64,000 nucleotides of DNA from Fulvivirga sp. M361 (GCF_007097395.1 NZ_VKDC01000008.1:286677-350676), one strand, 5' to 3'. Positions 9,698 to 17,766 are shown, counted from the first letter of the stretch. Translations and numbers: made by a program. The notes: generated by a model not told the origin, from the sequence alone.

Positions 9698-10558
9698 TCA
9701 GTTTGACGATGACTTTGTATCTAAGAAGGCGGGGATCATTGCCAATAACCAATCCGTTCTTTCCATGACCCCTATATGAGTAGTTCCGGGGAGAATCGCG
9801 AGCTGACTATGTGATGCAGACATGAAATCAGGAGTGGGGCCTCCGTCTTTTAACCGATACATTTCTACCGTATGCTCCGGCTTCACGATATCTGCATCTC
9901 CGTTGATGAATAATATTGGGAATGGTATGTTGGCAATGTCCTCAGCCGCCCAGTTTTGCGGAGTTTCATCTAATGCAATCAGTTTCTCCATCAAAACCGG
10001 GAAATTGCCAGGATCAGGGGAAAGCGAATCGTAAGCCGCTTTGAAAGGTGTACCTTCCATATACTCCGGTTTCATCTGGCCTATCATAGCGCTGAGTTCG
10101 GGATATACATCCTCGGATCTGTAGGAGGCTGATGCAGCCACCATTTTATTGATCAGCTGAGGATGTCTGATGCCCAACTGCAGTGCCACTGCACCGCCCA
10201 TGCTATAGCCAAACACGTCTGCCTTTTCCAAATTCAGATGTTTAATCAAACTAAACACATCATCCGCGAGGTGTTCGTAAGTGATCGGCCGGTCAATGTC
10301 GGGTGTCCTCCCATGACCTTGAAAATCCAAAGCGATGACCTGACGGCTTTTTGATAATTCTGTTATGAAGTTGCCCCATAAGCTGAGCGTGGCATAGGCT
10401 CCGTGCAGTAATAGGATAGGTTGCGTGTCTGTTTTTTCTCCGTGGATCTCATAGTACATATTCAATCCATTAACTTTTGCGTAGTTTCCTTTTTGGGCCT
10501 GGGCTATTCCTGATATGAGAATACTGATCAGTAGGATTATTTTTCTAAGTGAGTTCAT
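9698..10558 (-). CDS. Secreted alpha/beta hydrolase
   Basis: A 286-residue hydrolase with a signal peptide ending near residue 21 (MNSLRKIILLISILISGIAQA). The oxyanion motif LLLHGAYA is near residue 50, the nucleophile elbow GYSMGG gives Ser at about 120, the acid is in NGDADIV and the base His in GTTHIGV near 256. All catalytic parts are present, in contrast to the second hydrolase of this array. Substrates of such stand-alone enzymes are typically small esters, epoxides or lactones; nothing here decides. It lies 6 bases behind an SRPBCC gene and just ahead of the DUF1801 gene, forming a three- to four-gene unit. Confidence 0.85.
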   Translation of the reverse strand: MNSLRKIILLISILISGIAQAQKGNYAKVNGLNMYYEIHGEKTDTQPILLLHGAYATLSLWGNFITELSKSRQVIALDFQGHGRTPDIDRPITYEHLADDVFSLIKHLNLEKADVFGYSMGGAVALQLGIRHPQLINKMVAASASYRSEDVYPELSAMIGQMKPEYMEGTPFKAAYDSLSPDPGNFPVLMEKLIALDETPQNWAAEDIANIPFPILFINGDADIVKPEHTVEMYRLKDGGPTPDFMSASHSQLAILPGTTHIGVMERTDWLLAMIPAFLDTKSSSN

Positions 10559-10564
10559 TGTTTT

Positions 10565-11038
10565 CTATTTACTATTGATCTCGATTAAGTATTTGGCCAA
10601 CTTATCCATGTTCTGCTTGAGTCCTTCATCTGCCTTGAAGTTCTCTACCGAAAACTTGAGTTGATCTTCCGACCCGAAAAGCATTGTCACTTGGACCAAC
10701 GTTTGGCCATCCTGTTCTTTGAGTATTACTGTGGTTTGAAACCCTGAGCCTGTCTCGTCTTCAAATACGATCTTCTCAAGAGGATGGACCTCTTTGTAAA
10801 TATTCTTATTCTCATAGTCCTTCCCACCTGGTCCATGCATTATAAACTCCCAGGTACCACCTGGCTTTACTTCCATTTTAGTGATAGTATTTGTAAAGCC
10901 ATCCGGTCCCCACCAATGCTTAATGAGGTTGGGTTCCGTCCATGTTCGCCACATAAGCTCAATAGGTGCATCGAAAAGTCTCGTGACGGTAATGGTCCGT
11001 CCTTGAATGCGTAGTTTGGTTTGATTATCTGTTATCAT
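10565..11038 (-). CDS. SRPBCC / AHSA1-domain protein
   Basis: A 157-residue START-like protein of the AHSA1 (Aha1 C-terminal) group. The hallmark is the first strand and loop FDAPIELMWRTWTEPNLIKH followed by WWGPDGFT, and the strand EVKPGGTWEF. The fold forms a helix-grip cavity for hydrophobic ligands and often lacks catalysis. It is paralogous to the next gene upstream and to the one at 13149. It is located 31 bases after the neighbouring SRPBCC gene and 6 bases before the secreted hydrolase, so it belongs to the transcript led by the ArsR gene at 11880. Confidence 0.85.
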   Translation of the reverse strand: MITDNQTKLRIQGRTITVTRLFDAPIELMWRTWTEPNLIKHWWGPDGFTNTITKMEVKPGGTWEFIMHGPGGKDYENKNIYKEVHPLEKIVFEDETGSGFQTTVILKEQDGQTLVQVTMLFGSEDQLKFSVENFKADEGLKQNMDKLAKYLIEINSK

Positions 11039-11069
11039 TTTCTACATATGGTTTGAAATCATTCTTGTA

Positions 11070-11558
11070 TTAAGAATTTAATTTTTTAAGCACACCATCC
11101 AGGTTTTCAAATGCCATTGAGAGACCTTCTTTCATTCCCATTTGAATGACTTGTTGTAGGTGCTCGTCTGAGACATACTCGGAAACTACGGTAACAAATG
11201 TTTCGTTATTGATTTCCACAAATTGGTTGTTGAATTTTGATACAGGCAGTTCAGAATTAATATTTCCCTCTTCATCACAGAAGGCATCTTCACCTGAAAA
11301 TTGCTGATGTACATGGATGGACCGGTAATCTGTACGGGCCATATGCTTTTCCCCTTCCGGCCCTACCATCGCATAAGTACGATATCCTCCTTCTTTGAAA
11401 TCCATATAAGATGTTTCGGATTTCCAGGGTTTAGGCGCCCACCACTGGTCTAATAACTCTGCTTCTGTCCATGTTCTCCAGACAAGATCGAGAGGTGCGT
11501 TGAATGATCGTTCTACCGTGAGAATGTTTTCATTTGCTGTAAACTTCGTGTTGTTCAT
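11070..11558 (-). CDS. SRPBCC / AHSA1-domain protein, ArsR module A
   Basis: A 162-residue helix-grip protein with the AHSA1 signature FNAPLDLVWRTWTEAELLDQ and WWAPKPWKSE near the N-terminus. It starts a single base after the stop of the ArsR regulator, an arrangement in which ArsR-SRPBCC pairs are often co-transcribed. The pair, with the following SRPBCC protein, is one copy of a module that recurs at 13149-13937. The ligand is unknown. There is no signal peptide; it acts in the cytoplasm. Confidence 0.85.
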   Translation of the reverse strand: MNNTKFTANENILTVERSFNAPLDLVWRTWTEAELLDQWWAPKPWKSETSYMDFKEGGYRTYAMVGPEGEKHMARTDYRSIHVHQQFSGEDAFCDEEGNINSELPVSKFNNQFVEINNETFVTVVSEYVSDEHLQQVIQMGMKEGLSMAFENLDGVLKKLNS

Positions 11559-11559
11559 C

Positions 11560-11880
11560 TTATTGGTTTTTTAGTTTGTTTAATAGATTATCAAGATTGT
11601 CAAATCTGTCCTCCCATATTTTTCTGAACTGTTCGAGCCATTGATCGATTTCTTTCATCTTGCCCACTTTTAGCTCATAGAATATCTCACGTCCTTGCTG
11701 ATTTGACTCGATAAGGTCACACTCATTCAAGATTTGAATGTGTTTGGAAATCGTAGGTCTTGCTACATCAAAGTTATTGGCGATGGCCCCGGCAGTCATG
11801 GTCTGTGAAGTCAAAAGCACCAAAATGGCCCTCCGGGTAGGGTCTGCAATGGCCTGAAAGGGATCTCTTCTTAGTTTCAT
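11560..11880 (-). CDS. ArsR-type winged-helix repressor, module A
   Basis: A 106-residue dimeric repressor. The winged helix covers residues 10-85: [13 protein letters not shown] opens the domain, the recognition helix is [12 protein letters not shown], and the wing is [11 protein letters not shown]. It lacks the metal-binding ELCVCDL motif of arsenic sensors, so it belongs to the metal-independent SRPBCC-associated group. Directly upstream, on the same strand, a TATATTTG box (matching the Bacteroidota TAnnTTTG consensus) is framed by inverted GTAGCTATTT repeats, pointing to autoregulation. A paralog with a changed recognition helix lies at 13614. Confidence 0.88.
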   Translation of the reverse strand: MKLRRDPFQAIADPTRRAILVLLTSQTMTAGAIANNFDVARPTISKHIQILNECDLIESNQQGREIFYELKVGKMKEIDQWLEQFRKIWEDRFDNLDNLLNKLKNQ

Positions 11881-11889
11881 ATTCTTCGT

Positions 11890-11935
11890 GTAGCTATTTG
11901 GCTACAAATATATGAATATGAAGTTAAATAGCTAC
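11890..11935 (-). promoter_or_regulatory. Promoter and operator of ArsR module A
   Basis: GTAGCTATTT (11890-11899) and its perfect reverse complement AAATAGCTAC (11926-11935) frame the gene start; a shorter inverted pair GTAGC/GCTAC is at 11890-11905. On the minus strand the TATATTTG box between them fits the Bacteroidota minus-7 element. A repressor bound here would block the promoter. Confidence 0.65.
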
Positions 11936-12128
11936 ATATTTAAAGATTTTTTTGTAGCGACCAGGTTTTACAATCTTATTGGAAGGGTGAGGAAAAGTTT
12001 ATTCACCTGGCAGTTGATCTTCCAGATCTTCAGAAATATTGTTTTGGATGAATGGGTGATATGTTTCGAAATGGCATTACAAAACCGGGCATAACTTTGA
12101 AACATGAAGCAGAAACTTCTTTGATAGT

Positions 12129-12752
12129 TTATTCCTCATTCCAACCCTTACCTTCAAAGATTTTAGCTTTGTTTTTTTCAATTTTTGAGACCCTTGTTTT
12201 AGACTGCCTGGGGCGTGAGAATAGAATAATGTACCCTCTTTGCCTTCCGGGTGTCAGGGAGTAGAAAGCTTTTTTAAATAGAGGCTCATCTTCAAGCGCT
12301 TGTAGCAATTCATCAGGTATCGGCTCCGGATTCTTTTTGAATTCCACTTTCTTGCCGCTTTCTTCGATCTCAATTGCTTCGAGAACGTACACCTTCAGAA
12401 TGTCTTTCAATTTTTTGACTTCTTCTGTGCTGGAAAACTTTACTATTCTGTCAGACTGTAAATTTCCTTGCTGACGAAGGATTTGATGTTTGTCTGTCAG
12501 TAGCACGCCTTTGAAAAAACCGATGTTAGCTGATTCTTTCAATGCACTGACAGTCACCACATTTTTACCATTATGGGTATAGACAGGAACTCCCCATTTG
12601 ATTTCTTCCGTCAAGCCTGTTTCTAAAACGATTTGTCTCAACAACTCAAGCTCTTCAACCCAGTTCAGTACTTTGCATTGCGGAGTTCCTCCATATTTAC
12701 ACCGCATGCAGCCATATATCAGGTATTTATCAACTTTAGGACCCATCGTCAC
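12129..12752 (-). CDS. DUF1801 plus YdeI/OmdA-like protein
   Basis: A 207-residue two-part protein. Residues 25-125 carry the DUF1801 pattern (EELELLRQIVLETGLTEEIK followed by WGVPVYTHNGKNVV). The C-terminal 65 residues match the bacteriocin-protection YdeI/OmdA module (PEPIPDELLQALEDEPLFKK, then FYSLTPGRQRGYI). It appears to be cytoplasmic, with no signal peptide. An unusual CMRCKYGGTPQC segment at residues 15-26 has three cysteines that could bind a metal, but this is only a suggestion. Its start overlaps the end of the DoxX gene by 17 bases, so the two are translationally coupled in the ArsR module B transcript. Confidence 0.75.
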   Translation of the reverse strand: MTMGPKVDKYLIYGCMRCKYGGTPQCKVLNWVEELELLRQIVLETGLTEEIKWGVPVYTHNGKNVVTVSALKESANIGFFKGVLLTDKHQILRQQGNLQSDRIVKFSSTEEVKKLKDILKVYVLEAIEIEESGKKVEFKKNPEPIPDELLQALEDEPLFKKAFYSLTPGRQRGYIILFSRPRQSKTRVSKIEKNKAKIFEGKGWNEE

Positions 12753-13152
12753 TATTTATTAACGGTTGAGTTACAAGTCTTCTACTCTCAGGTCTGAAAT
12801 ACCATGAGGTTATGGTAAGCAGGAGAAGCAACGATGGACCGAAATATTCTGTCAAACCATCATTGACAGCCAGATGCGTTAAAATGGCACCTGACATCAA
12901 AAAGAAAAAGCCTGCATATGCCCATTCTTTTGCCAGAGGGAGCTTAGGTAACAGTACTGCTATTACTCCTAATATTTTCCAAATACCGATAATGGTAAGG
13001 AAGTAGAGCGGATAACCCAACTCTGTCATTTTTTCTACTTCTTCTTCCATTTTGATCAATTGCACAATACCTGTGGAAGTCATTCCAAGTGCCAGCCAAA
13101 GTGTAGCTATCCAGTAAATGATTTTGTTTCTTTTCTCTATTTTCATGATCAC
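12736..13152 (-). CDS. DoxX-family membrane protein
   Basis: A 138-residue protein with four predicted membrane helices (about residues 12-30, 45-65, 75-95, 100-118), the usual plan of DoxX-like small membrane proteins. KIIYWIATLWLALGMTSTGI and the LPLAKEWAYAGFFFLMSGA block are typical. The final 20 residues are polar. It overlaps the SRPBCC gene upstream by 4 bases (ATGA) and the DUF1801 gene downstream by 17, so it is translated as part of the four-gene ArsR module B operon. Function of such DoxX-like proteins in Bacteroidota is unknown. Confidence 0.8.
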   Translation of the reverse strand: MIMKIEKRNKIIYWIATLWLALGMTSTGIVQLIKMEEEVEKMTELGYPLYFLTIIGIWKILGVIAVLLPKLPLAKEWAYAGFFFLMSGAILTHLAVNDGLTEYFGPSLLLLLTITSWYFRPESRRLVTQPLINSDDGS

Positions 13153-13610
13153 TGATTTAGTATTTCTTCCAAACGATTGTGAGCATAGTTCAAGCCTTGG
13201 GCAAAAGGCATCTTTAGCAATTGATCTCTAAATTCGCCGGACCGGAATATCATTTGCATGTTTAACTGGCTTGTATTTGCGGATAGCTGCTCAAATTCCA
13301 AGAATTCCAACTGAACCGGGAATGAGGAGTTTTCCATTTCGAAGGTTCGGGTGATTCTCTTGTTGTTAATCACTTCGTGAAATGTTCCGTTGGCACTGAA
13401 GACTACATTTCCATCCTGGTCGCTCGTTTCAAACCGATAGCTGCCGTGAGGCACGCAGTCAAATTTGGTTAGCCTTGTACCCATCCACTGTTCAAAGAGT
13501 GACGAGTCAATGTAAGCCTTAAACAGCAGATCTATTGTAAGCTCAAATTCCCTGGTGATGGTAATCTGATGAGAGCCTTTCTTTGCAGTTACCTTAGTTT
13601 TTAATTCCAT
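13149..13610 (-). CDS. SRPBCC / AHSA1-domain protein, ArsR module B
   Basis: A 153-residue helix-grip protein. The strand-helix signature FELTIDLLFKAYIDSSLFEQ and WMGTRLTKFD is a diverged form of the AHSA1 motif; the WWG tryptophan pair is reduced to W-M-G. Three bases separate it from the ArsR stop codon upstream and 4 bases overlap the DoxX gene downstream. It corresponds to the SRPBCC protein of module A, so the two modules probably arose by duplication or by parallel acquisition of a common cassette. Ligand unknown. Confidence 0.83.
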   Translation of the reverse strand: MELKTKVTAKKGSHQITITREFELTIDLLFKAYIDSSLFEQWMGTRLTKFDCVPHGSYRFETSDQDGNVVFSANGTFHEVINNKRITRTFEMENSSFPVQLEFLEFEQLSANTSQLNMQMIFRSGEFRDQLLKMPFAQGLNYAHNRLEEILNQ

Positions 13611-13613
13611 TGC

Positions 13614-13937
13614 TTAAGCGTTAGATTGATGGCTTTTCATCACTGCCTCCAACTTGTTGAATTTTTCATCCCAGAGTTTCCGGAAGGGTTCAATGAAGTC
13701 ATTTACCTCCTTCATTTTTGAAGGATTGAAGTGATACTTGATCTCTCTGCCGTTTTGTTCCTGGGTAAGCAGGTCGCATTCTGCCAGGATTTGAATGTGT
13801 CTGGATATGGTCTGTCTTTTGGAGTCAAAGTTGTCAGCTATTGCACCGGGTGTCATGGCCCCAAATGCTACCAGGCCCAGGATCGTCCTCCTGGTAGGAT
13901 CTGCAATGGCCTGAAATACATCTCTTCTTATCTTCAT
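13614..13937 (-). CDS. ArsR-type winged-helix repressor, module B
   Basis: A 107-residue paralog of the module A repressor. The framework ([27 protein letters not shown]) is shared, but the recognition helix reads [13 protein letters not shown] instead of [13 protein letters not shown]. The operator upstream also differs, carrying GCAGTTA half-sites rather than GTAGCTA. No metal-binding motif is visible. It heads an operon of ArsR, SRPBCC, DoxX and DUF1801/YdeI genes with overlapping or near-overlapping ends, and is probably autoregulated through the inverted repeats just upstream of its start. Confidence 0.88.
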   Translation of the reverse strand: MKIRRDVFQAIADPTRRTILGLVAFGAMTPGAIADNFDSKRQTISRHIQILAECDLLTQEQNGREIKYHFNPSKMKEVNDFIEPFRKLWDEKFNKLEAVMKSHQSNA

Positions 13938-13943
13938 TATTAA

Positions 13944-13993
13944 TTGCGCAGTTATTTGGCTTCAAATATACATGCAGTTATTTAACTGCGCAA
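13944..13993 (-). promoter_or_regulatory. Promoter and operator of ArsR module B
   Basis: TTGCGCAGTTA (13944-13954) and TAACTGCGCAA (13983-13993) are perfect inverted repeats; GCAGTTATTTAACTGC (13974-13989) is a compact site inside. On the minus strand a TATATTTG box lies between them. The layout mirrors module A but the half-site sequence is different. Confidence 0.65.
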
Positions 13994-14021
13994 TAACTAA
14001 AGACTTTATTTTGAGGGTGAT

Positions 14022-14411
14022 TCAACCCTTGTAACTATGGTATTCGGTGATGGTCAGATAATACCCGTCAGGATCTCGAAGTGAAAACTCTTTTTTTGTT
14101 GAATTAGTATTCTGATGTATTTCTTCTTCAACCGGGTAGCTTATGTTACTAAGGTTGTTTCGAATAATGTCTATGTTGTCAATTCTAAAATAAAGGATCA
14201 ATCCATTGCCAGGTGTTTCATTTGGGTTTAGCATGGTTGGATGCTCATGTGCCAGCCATTTGTGCAGGCAAATCATGATTTCACCATCTTGAGAAACCAG
14301 TACGGCAAATTCATCTCCTCCGTGAGTTCTTTTGAGATCAAAGACTTCCTGATACCACGATGCACTGGCGTTGACATCTTTAACTGCTATGGTAGGATCA
14401 ATCTTGGTCAT
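14022..14411 (-). CDS. VOC-family (glyoxalase-like) protein
   Basis: A 129-residue protein of the vicinal-oxygen-chelate fold, built from two beta-alpha-beta-beta-beta units: DPTIAVKDVNASASWYQEVF opens the first, DGEIMICLHKW supplies a possible metal-ligand strand, and FSLRDPDGYYLTITEY closes the second with the typical DPDG turn. Glyoxalases, dioxygenases and antibiotic-binding proteins share this fold; the reaction is not readable. Its start overlaps the stop of the next VOC gene by 4 bases, so the two are co-translated. Confidence 0.8.
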   Translation of the reverse strand: MTKIDPTIAVKDVNASASWYQEVFDLKRTHGGDEFAVLVSQDGEIMICLHKWLAHEHPTMLNPNETPGNGLILYFRIDNIDIIRNNLSNISYPVEEEIHQNTNSTKKEFSLRDPDGYYLTITEYHSYKG

Positions 14412-14839
14412 TGGCTATTGTTACTCCACGGGTCATAAGACCCAAAATTCCAGATGTGACCTTCCAGGTCTTTGCAGGTGTAATTCTTTCCTCCATAATC
14501 CTCATTTTTCAGCTCCAGGAGAATTTCTGCGCCATGGCTTTTCGCTTTTTCATAATGCGATTCAATCTCATCATCATCGATAATGATGTACGGGCTCTGG
14601 GTCACAAAACCTCCAACATCTCTTGGGTGTTTGATGAGTTTGGAAAACTCTGACCCACTATCTGAAGATCCTAACATGATCATATTGCCCTTGTAAGTAA
14701 GTTGGGCATGAGCCACCTTCCCATCCTCAGTTTCATAAACAGCATCTTCACTGAAACCAAAGGCTTCACACAACCACTTGATGGCCCTTTTGGCATCCTG
14801 ATAGCCAATGCTCGGGATAATTCTTACTTTGTTGTTCAT
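14408..14839 (-). CDS. VOC-family protein (PhnB/YycE-like)
   Basis: A 143-residue VOC-fold protein: VRIIPSIGYQDAKRAIKWLC begins the first half with the common FGF turn (AFGFSED), GNMIMLGSSDSGSEF follows, and the second half ends YTCKDLEGHIWNFGSYDP, where the ED/DLEGH turn and WNFG are typical of the uncharacterised PhnB-like group. It leads a two-gene unit with the VOC protein downstream. The AraC gene at 14879 lies just upstream on the same strand and may regulate them. Confidence 0.8.
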   Translation of the reverse strand: MNNKVRIIPSIGYQDAKRAIKWLCEAFGFSEDAVYETEDGKVAHAQLTYKGNMIMLGSSDSGSEFSKLIKHPRDVGGFVTQSPYIIIDDDEIESHYEKAKSHGAEILLELKNEDYGGKNYTCKDLEGHIWNFGSYDPWSNNSQ

Positions 14840-14878
14840 AGTTTTAGGTTTTATTCCAAAGATGATTATCGGGCTCGT

Positions 14879-15703
14879 TCAATTCTTGGAATTTTGCGAC
14901 ATCTCCGCATCAGCGTTTCTCCATTCATATCCCACTTCATTGCCTGAGAAATAGCCCTTTGGATTGTATCCTGAGAACTTTTTGAATTCATTGGTAAAAT
15001 GTGAATGGTCATAATAACCGAATTCCAAGGCAATTTGTGTCAGTGATTTTTGCTGCTTGTTGTACTCATCGGCAGCATTTTGAAAGCGAATGATCCGTTC
15101 GTACATTTTCGGACTAAAACCGGCCAGCATCTTGAATCGTCTTTCAAATTGTCTCCTGGAGAGTGAAAATTCTTTAGCTGTGAGCTCAATGTTGGTTTTG
15201 CATCCGTTATGAATGATTGAGCAAATTAAATGATGCATGCCAGCATCTCTTTTTTCAATTTGTTTAACCCTCCTTTCTAAAAATGCTGAAATAATGCTGA
15301 TCCTGTCTGCATTGTTTTGGGAAGTTATCATTTGGTCTTCCAAATCTTTACCTTCCACGCCCAGAAAAGCATGTAAATCAGGCATTTCGTTGCTCAATTC
15401 ATTGGCAGGTATATCAAATAGCGCGGGTACAGCATATGGATAGAAGTATATGCCAAAGATCCCAAAGGCAGATTGGCAGGTGTAGACCTGGTAGTCGGAA
15501 GATGTTCCTTGTATCGCTGAAGGTGGACAGGCACGCGGGCTATCGGATTTAATTTCATCAAATGAGCCTTGATAATGGAAAATCATTTCTACACTACCGT
15601 CAGCTAATGATCTGTGCTCATAGGATTGACCGCTTTCTAAGATCCAGAAAAATCGAACATACTCTGCTAAACTGACCGGAGGAGGTAGGGTAAGGTATTT
15701 CAT
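14879..15703 (-). CDS. AraC-family regulator with DUF6597-like N-domain
   Basis: A 274-residue regulator. The N-terminal part (MKYLTLPPPVSLAEYVRFFW, then SLADGSVEMIFHYQG) matches the sensing domain found in many Bacteroidota AraC proteins that bind small ligands. The C-terminal 100 residues carry two helix-turn-helix units: LTAKEFSLSRRQFERRFKML, and LTQIALEFGYYDHSHFTNEF followed by SGYNPKGY. It lies at the head of the VOC pair, 39 bases ahead, and is transcribed in the same direction, so it may control that pair or itself. The ligand is unknown. Confidence 0.85.
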   Translation of the reverse strand: MKYLTLPPPVSLAEYVRFFWILESGQSYEHRSLADGSVEMIFHYQGSFDEIKSDSPRACPPSAIQGTSSDYQVYTCQSAFGIFGIYFYPYAVPALFDIPANELSNEMPDLHAFLGVEGKDLEDQMITSQNNADRISIISAFLERRVKQIEKRDAGMHHLICSIIHNGCKTNIELTAKEFSLSRRQFERRFKMLAGFSPKMYERIIRFQNAADEYNKQQKSLTQIALEFGYYDHSHFTNEFKKFSGYNPKGYFSGNEVGYEWRNADAEMSQNSKN

Positions 15704-15742
15704 ATTTAACTGAATATAGGAAATCCAGAGCTATATTATAAG

Positions 15743-16201
15743 TTATACGTTGAATTGCCTGAGATGATGATCTGTATGCTTGTAGGCAAATATTCCGATC
15801 TGCTCCCTGGTCATCTTACCGTAAAAGTCATGCATAAAATACCACTCAGAATAGTCCTCATACTCCTGGATCAAATGGACCCATTGTTCTTTTAGTTTGT
15901 CAATATTATCATTGACCTCATTGATGGTGAATTCTTTTCCCGCAGGCATTCCTTTAGCCATGGGAGTAGCATCTTTTGTGTCTTTTTTGAGCATCCACTT
16001 TCCAATGAGCTTACCAAGAAAGCTTTGTTGATGTGGCAGATCATTTTTTCCCAGCACCCATTCATTCCAGATGTTCATGTGAGCGATCATTTGACCGACA
16101 GTCATTTTACCCCATTGAGCTTTATGTTCACTTGAAAGTTTACTGATTCTTTCGATTAATTCTACTCTGGACGTCTCGTCAAATATTGTTTTCATCTTCA
16201 T
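15743..16201 (-). CDS. DUF1569 / DinB-like protein
   Basis: A 152-residue protein with the four-helix DinB/YfiT type plan. DUF1569 is recognised from KAQWGKMTVGQMIAHMNIWN, where the His of the QMxAH motif is one metal ligand, from the middle LGKLIGKWMLKKDTKD, and from MTREQIGIFAYKHTDHHLRQ, which gives the other His ligands (TDHH). All three expected histidine positions are present, so metal binding is plausible. Cytosolic; enzymatic role unknown. Start at the first ATG (16201); a second ATG two codons on (16195) is equally possible. Confidence 0.8.
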   Translation of the reverse strand: MKMKTIFDETSRVELIERISKLSSEHKAQWGKMTVGQMIAHMNIWNEWVLGKNDLPHQQSFLGKLIGKWMLKKDTKDATPMAKGMPAGKEFTINEVNDNIDKLKEQWVHLIQEYEDYSEWYFMHDFYGKMTREQIGIFAYKHTDHHLRQFNV

Positions 16202-16270
16202 CGGTGATTATTCTTCAATTAATGCTGAAATACGCCTGCAGCTTGTAAGTCATCTTCATTTTACCAAAGC

Positions 16271-17287
16271 TTATCGCTCCATAAAGATTATCATCTCTTC
16301 GATAAGCTTTCGTTTGCCTTTATCTGTCTTATCAAGAAAGACATAATGTGTACCAGGAATTGTTATAAATCGTGATCGTGGTGCATGAAGCATATCCTTT
16401 TCGATAGCTTTCAAATCCTCCGGCCGGGACCAGAAGTCAAGTTCCGTTCGCATGATCAATGCCGGAACCTCGATATCCTTTGCATCCCAGTATTTTTTAC
16501 CCAATGACATATAGAAACTCTCCTCGCGATAACCACCAGGTACTTTCATGACAGTTGTGTCTTCCCCGAAGCTTGAAGCGTTTACACTGTAAGCTTTCTC
16601 TACTCTCGTATCACGCCAATTTTCCTTGTTATCAATAGGAATTGTTCTGGTCCAGGATCTGGTCAGACTCTTCTGCGGTGATTCTCTAAAGAAAGATGTT
16701 TTGTTGAATTGTGTGGAATCATCATCAGATTGAAAATATTGCCTCAGTCCCCATGGCGCATTCACGCCATAAAGAGAATTAAGGGAAATGAAAGTTTGTA
16801 CTGTTTCCGGGTATTTCGTACTGTAATAACCCGCCCAGTGCCCTCCGGTTGCCCAGCCGAACAAATGAACTTTTCCAATATTTTCTTTATCCAAAATCCA
16901 CTTTACGGTAGCATAAATATCTTGCGAGGCTTCAAGGTGGGAACCTATTATCGTCAATGAATCACTAAAATCATATTGGGGCAGTGTGGATCTTTCCCAA
17001 CCTCTGATATTAACCAGGTATACCTTAAACCCTTTGTCAACCAGGTTTTGAGCAAATGAGGAACCTTTGATGGGTAAATCGAAAGAGGCAGTAGCTCCCG
17101 GTCCACCTCCATGGATCATAACCAGTGGGGTGTGATGTTTGCTATCCGTAGGGGTAATCTCCCTTATATGGAGTCTAACATCATTTTCGGCATCAATAAT
17201 GTGATCTGTGCGTATTACCTGACCACTTCGAATAGTCTCGCAGGAACTGATGGAGAGGAGTAGAGTAAGTATGAAAATAATCCTCAT
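16271..17287 (-). CDS. Alpha/beta hydrolase-fold lipoprotein, nucleophile Ser replaced
   Basis: A 338-residue lipoprotein: MRIIFILTLLLSISSCETI gives a lipobox SISSC. The fold is that of proline-iminopeptidase-like hydrolases, with MIHGGGPGATASF as oxyanion region, ELDFWSRPEDL as acid loop and PGTHYVF as His loop. In the nucleophile elbow the sequence is FGWATGGHWAG; the usual Gly-x-Ser-x-Gly is Gly-Trp-Ala-Thr-Gly, so the Ser position is Ala (codon GCA, one base from TCA). The gene is otherwise complete, with no stop or frameshift, so it may be a non-catalytic binding protein or an early pseudogene. A perfect palindrome sits upstream. Confidence 0.8.
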   Translation of the reverse strand: MRIIFILTLLLSISSCETIRSGQVIRTDHIIDAENDVRLHIREITPTDSKHHTPLVMIHGGGPGATASFDLPIKGSSFAQNLVDKGFKVYLVNIRGWERSTLPQYDFSDSLTIIGSHLEASQDIYATVKWILDKENIGKVHLFGWATGGHWAGYYSTKYPETVQTFISLNSLYGVNAPWGLRQYFQSDDDSTQFNKTSFFRESPQKSLTRSWTRTIPIDNKENWRDTRVEKAYSVNASSFGEDTTVMKVPGGYREESFYMSLGKKYWDAKDIEVPALIMRTELDFWSRPEDLKAIEKDMLHAPRSRFITIPGTHYVFLDKTDKGKRKLIEEMIIFMER

Positions 17288-17317
17288 GGTATGGGTTTAA
17301 TTTTCAGTTTTATTGTT

Positions 17318-17333
17318 AAATGTAGCTACATTT
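17318..17333 (-). promoter_or_regulatory. Perfect palindrome upstream of lipoprotein gene
   Basis: AAATGTAGCTACATTT is a perfect 16-bp palindrome 31 bases upstream of the lipoprotein start. On the minus strand TACATTTA within it resembles the TAnnTTTG promoter box. Its TGTAGCTA half resembles the operator of ArsR module A (11890-11935), so the same repressor may bind. Confidence 0.5.
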
Positions 17334-17362
17334 TTGTGTTGGATTCCAATTATAAAAATGTT

Positions 17363-17755
17363 TTATTGTTCCTCAATCAAAGCCAGGATATTCCCGGCAG
17401 TATCCTTGAACCATGCTATGTTTGGACCTTTATTATCTCCGGAATGCCAGTAAATTCCCTTCTCATCCGTTTTCATGGGTTCAGGATATTGCTCGAACGT
17501 AATGCCTTTGCTGATCAGGCGGCCTACTACCTTTTCAATGTCCTTGATTTCAAAATTGAGGACGGTAAAGTTGGCCGGTTGGTGGGTTTCGCCTTTTGGA
17601 TAAATAATGAATTTGTTGCTGCCTCCGGCCTGTATTTCGAGGATGCCCATTTCATTTTCAATTACTTTAAGACCAAGTGTTTCGCCATAAAACTTCCTGG
17701 AGGCATCCAGGTCATTGGTGGAGAAGGAGTTGAAGGTATAGAAGTCTGCTAACAT
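17363..17755 (-). CDS. VOC-family protein
   Basis: A 130-residue VOC-fold protein. The first half contains TFNSFSTNDLDASRKFYGET and LGLKVIENEMGILEIQAGG, the second ends NIAWFKDTAGNILALIEEQ, where the DTAGN turn corresponds to the DPDGN turn of glyoxalase-like proteins. It has no signal peptide. It is followed upstream by a SnoaL-like gene 11 bases away, so both probably share a transcript. Substrate unknown. Confidence 0.82.
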   Translation of the reverse strand: MLADFYTFNSFSTNDLDASRKFYGETLGLKVIENEMGILEIQAGGSNKFIIYPKGETHQPANFTVLNFEIKDIEKVVGRLISKGITFEQYPEPMKTDEKGIYWHSGDNKGPNIAWFKDTAGNILALIEEQ

Positions 17756-17766
17756 AGTTTTAATCT

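Noticed and set aside
11912..12264. Short plus-strand open frames near the ArsR module A operator
   Set aside because: No family features, no promoter context, and they overlap the operator and the antisense of a real gene.
17291..17752. 153-codon plus-strand open frame
   Set aside because: It is the antisense of a VOC gene whose fold signature is on the minus strand.
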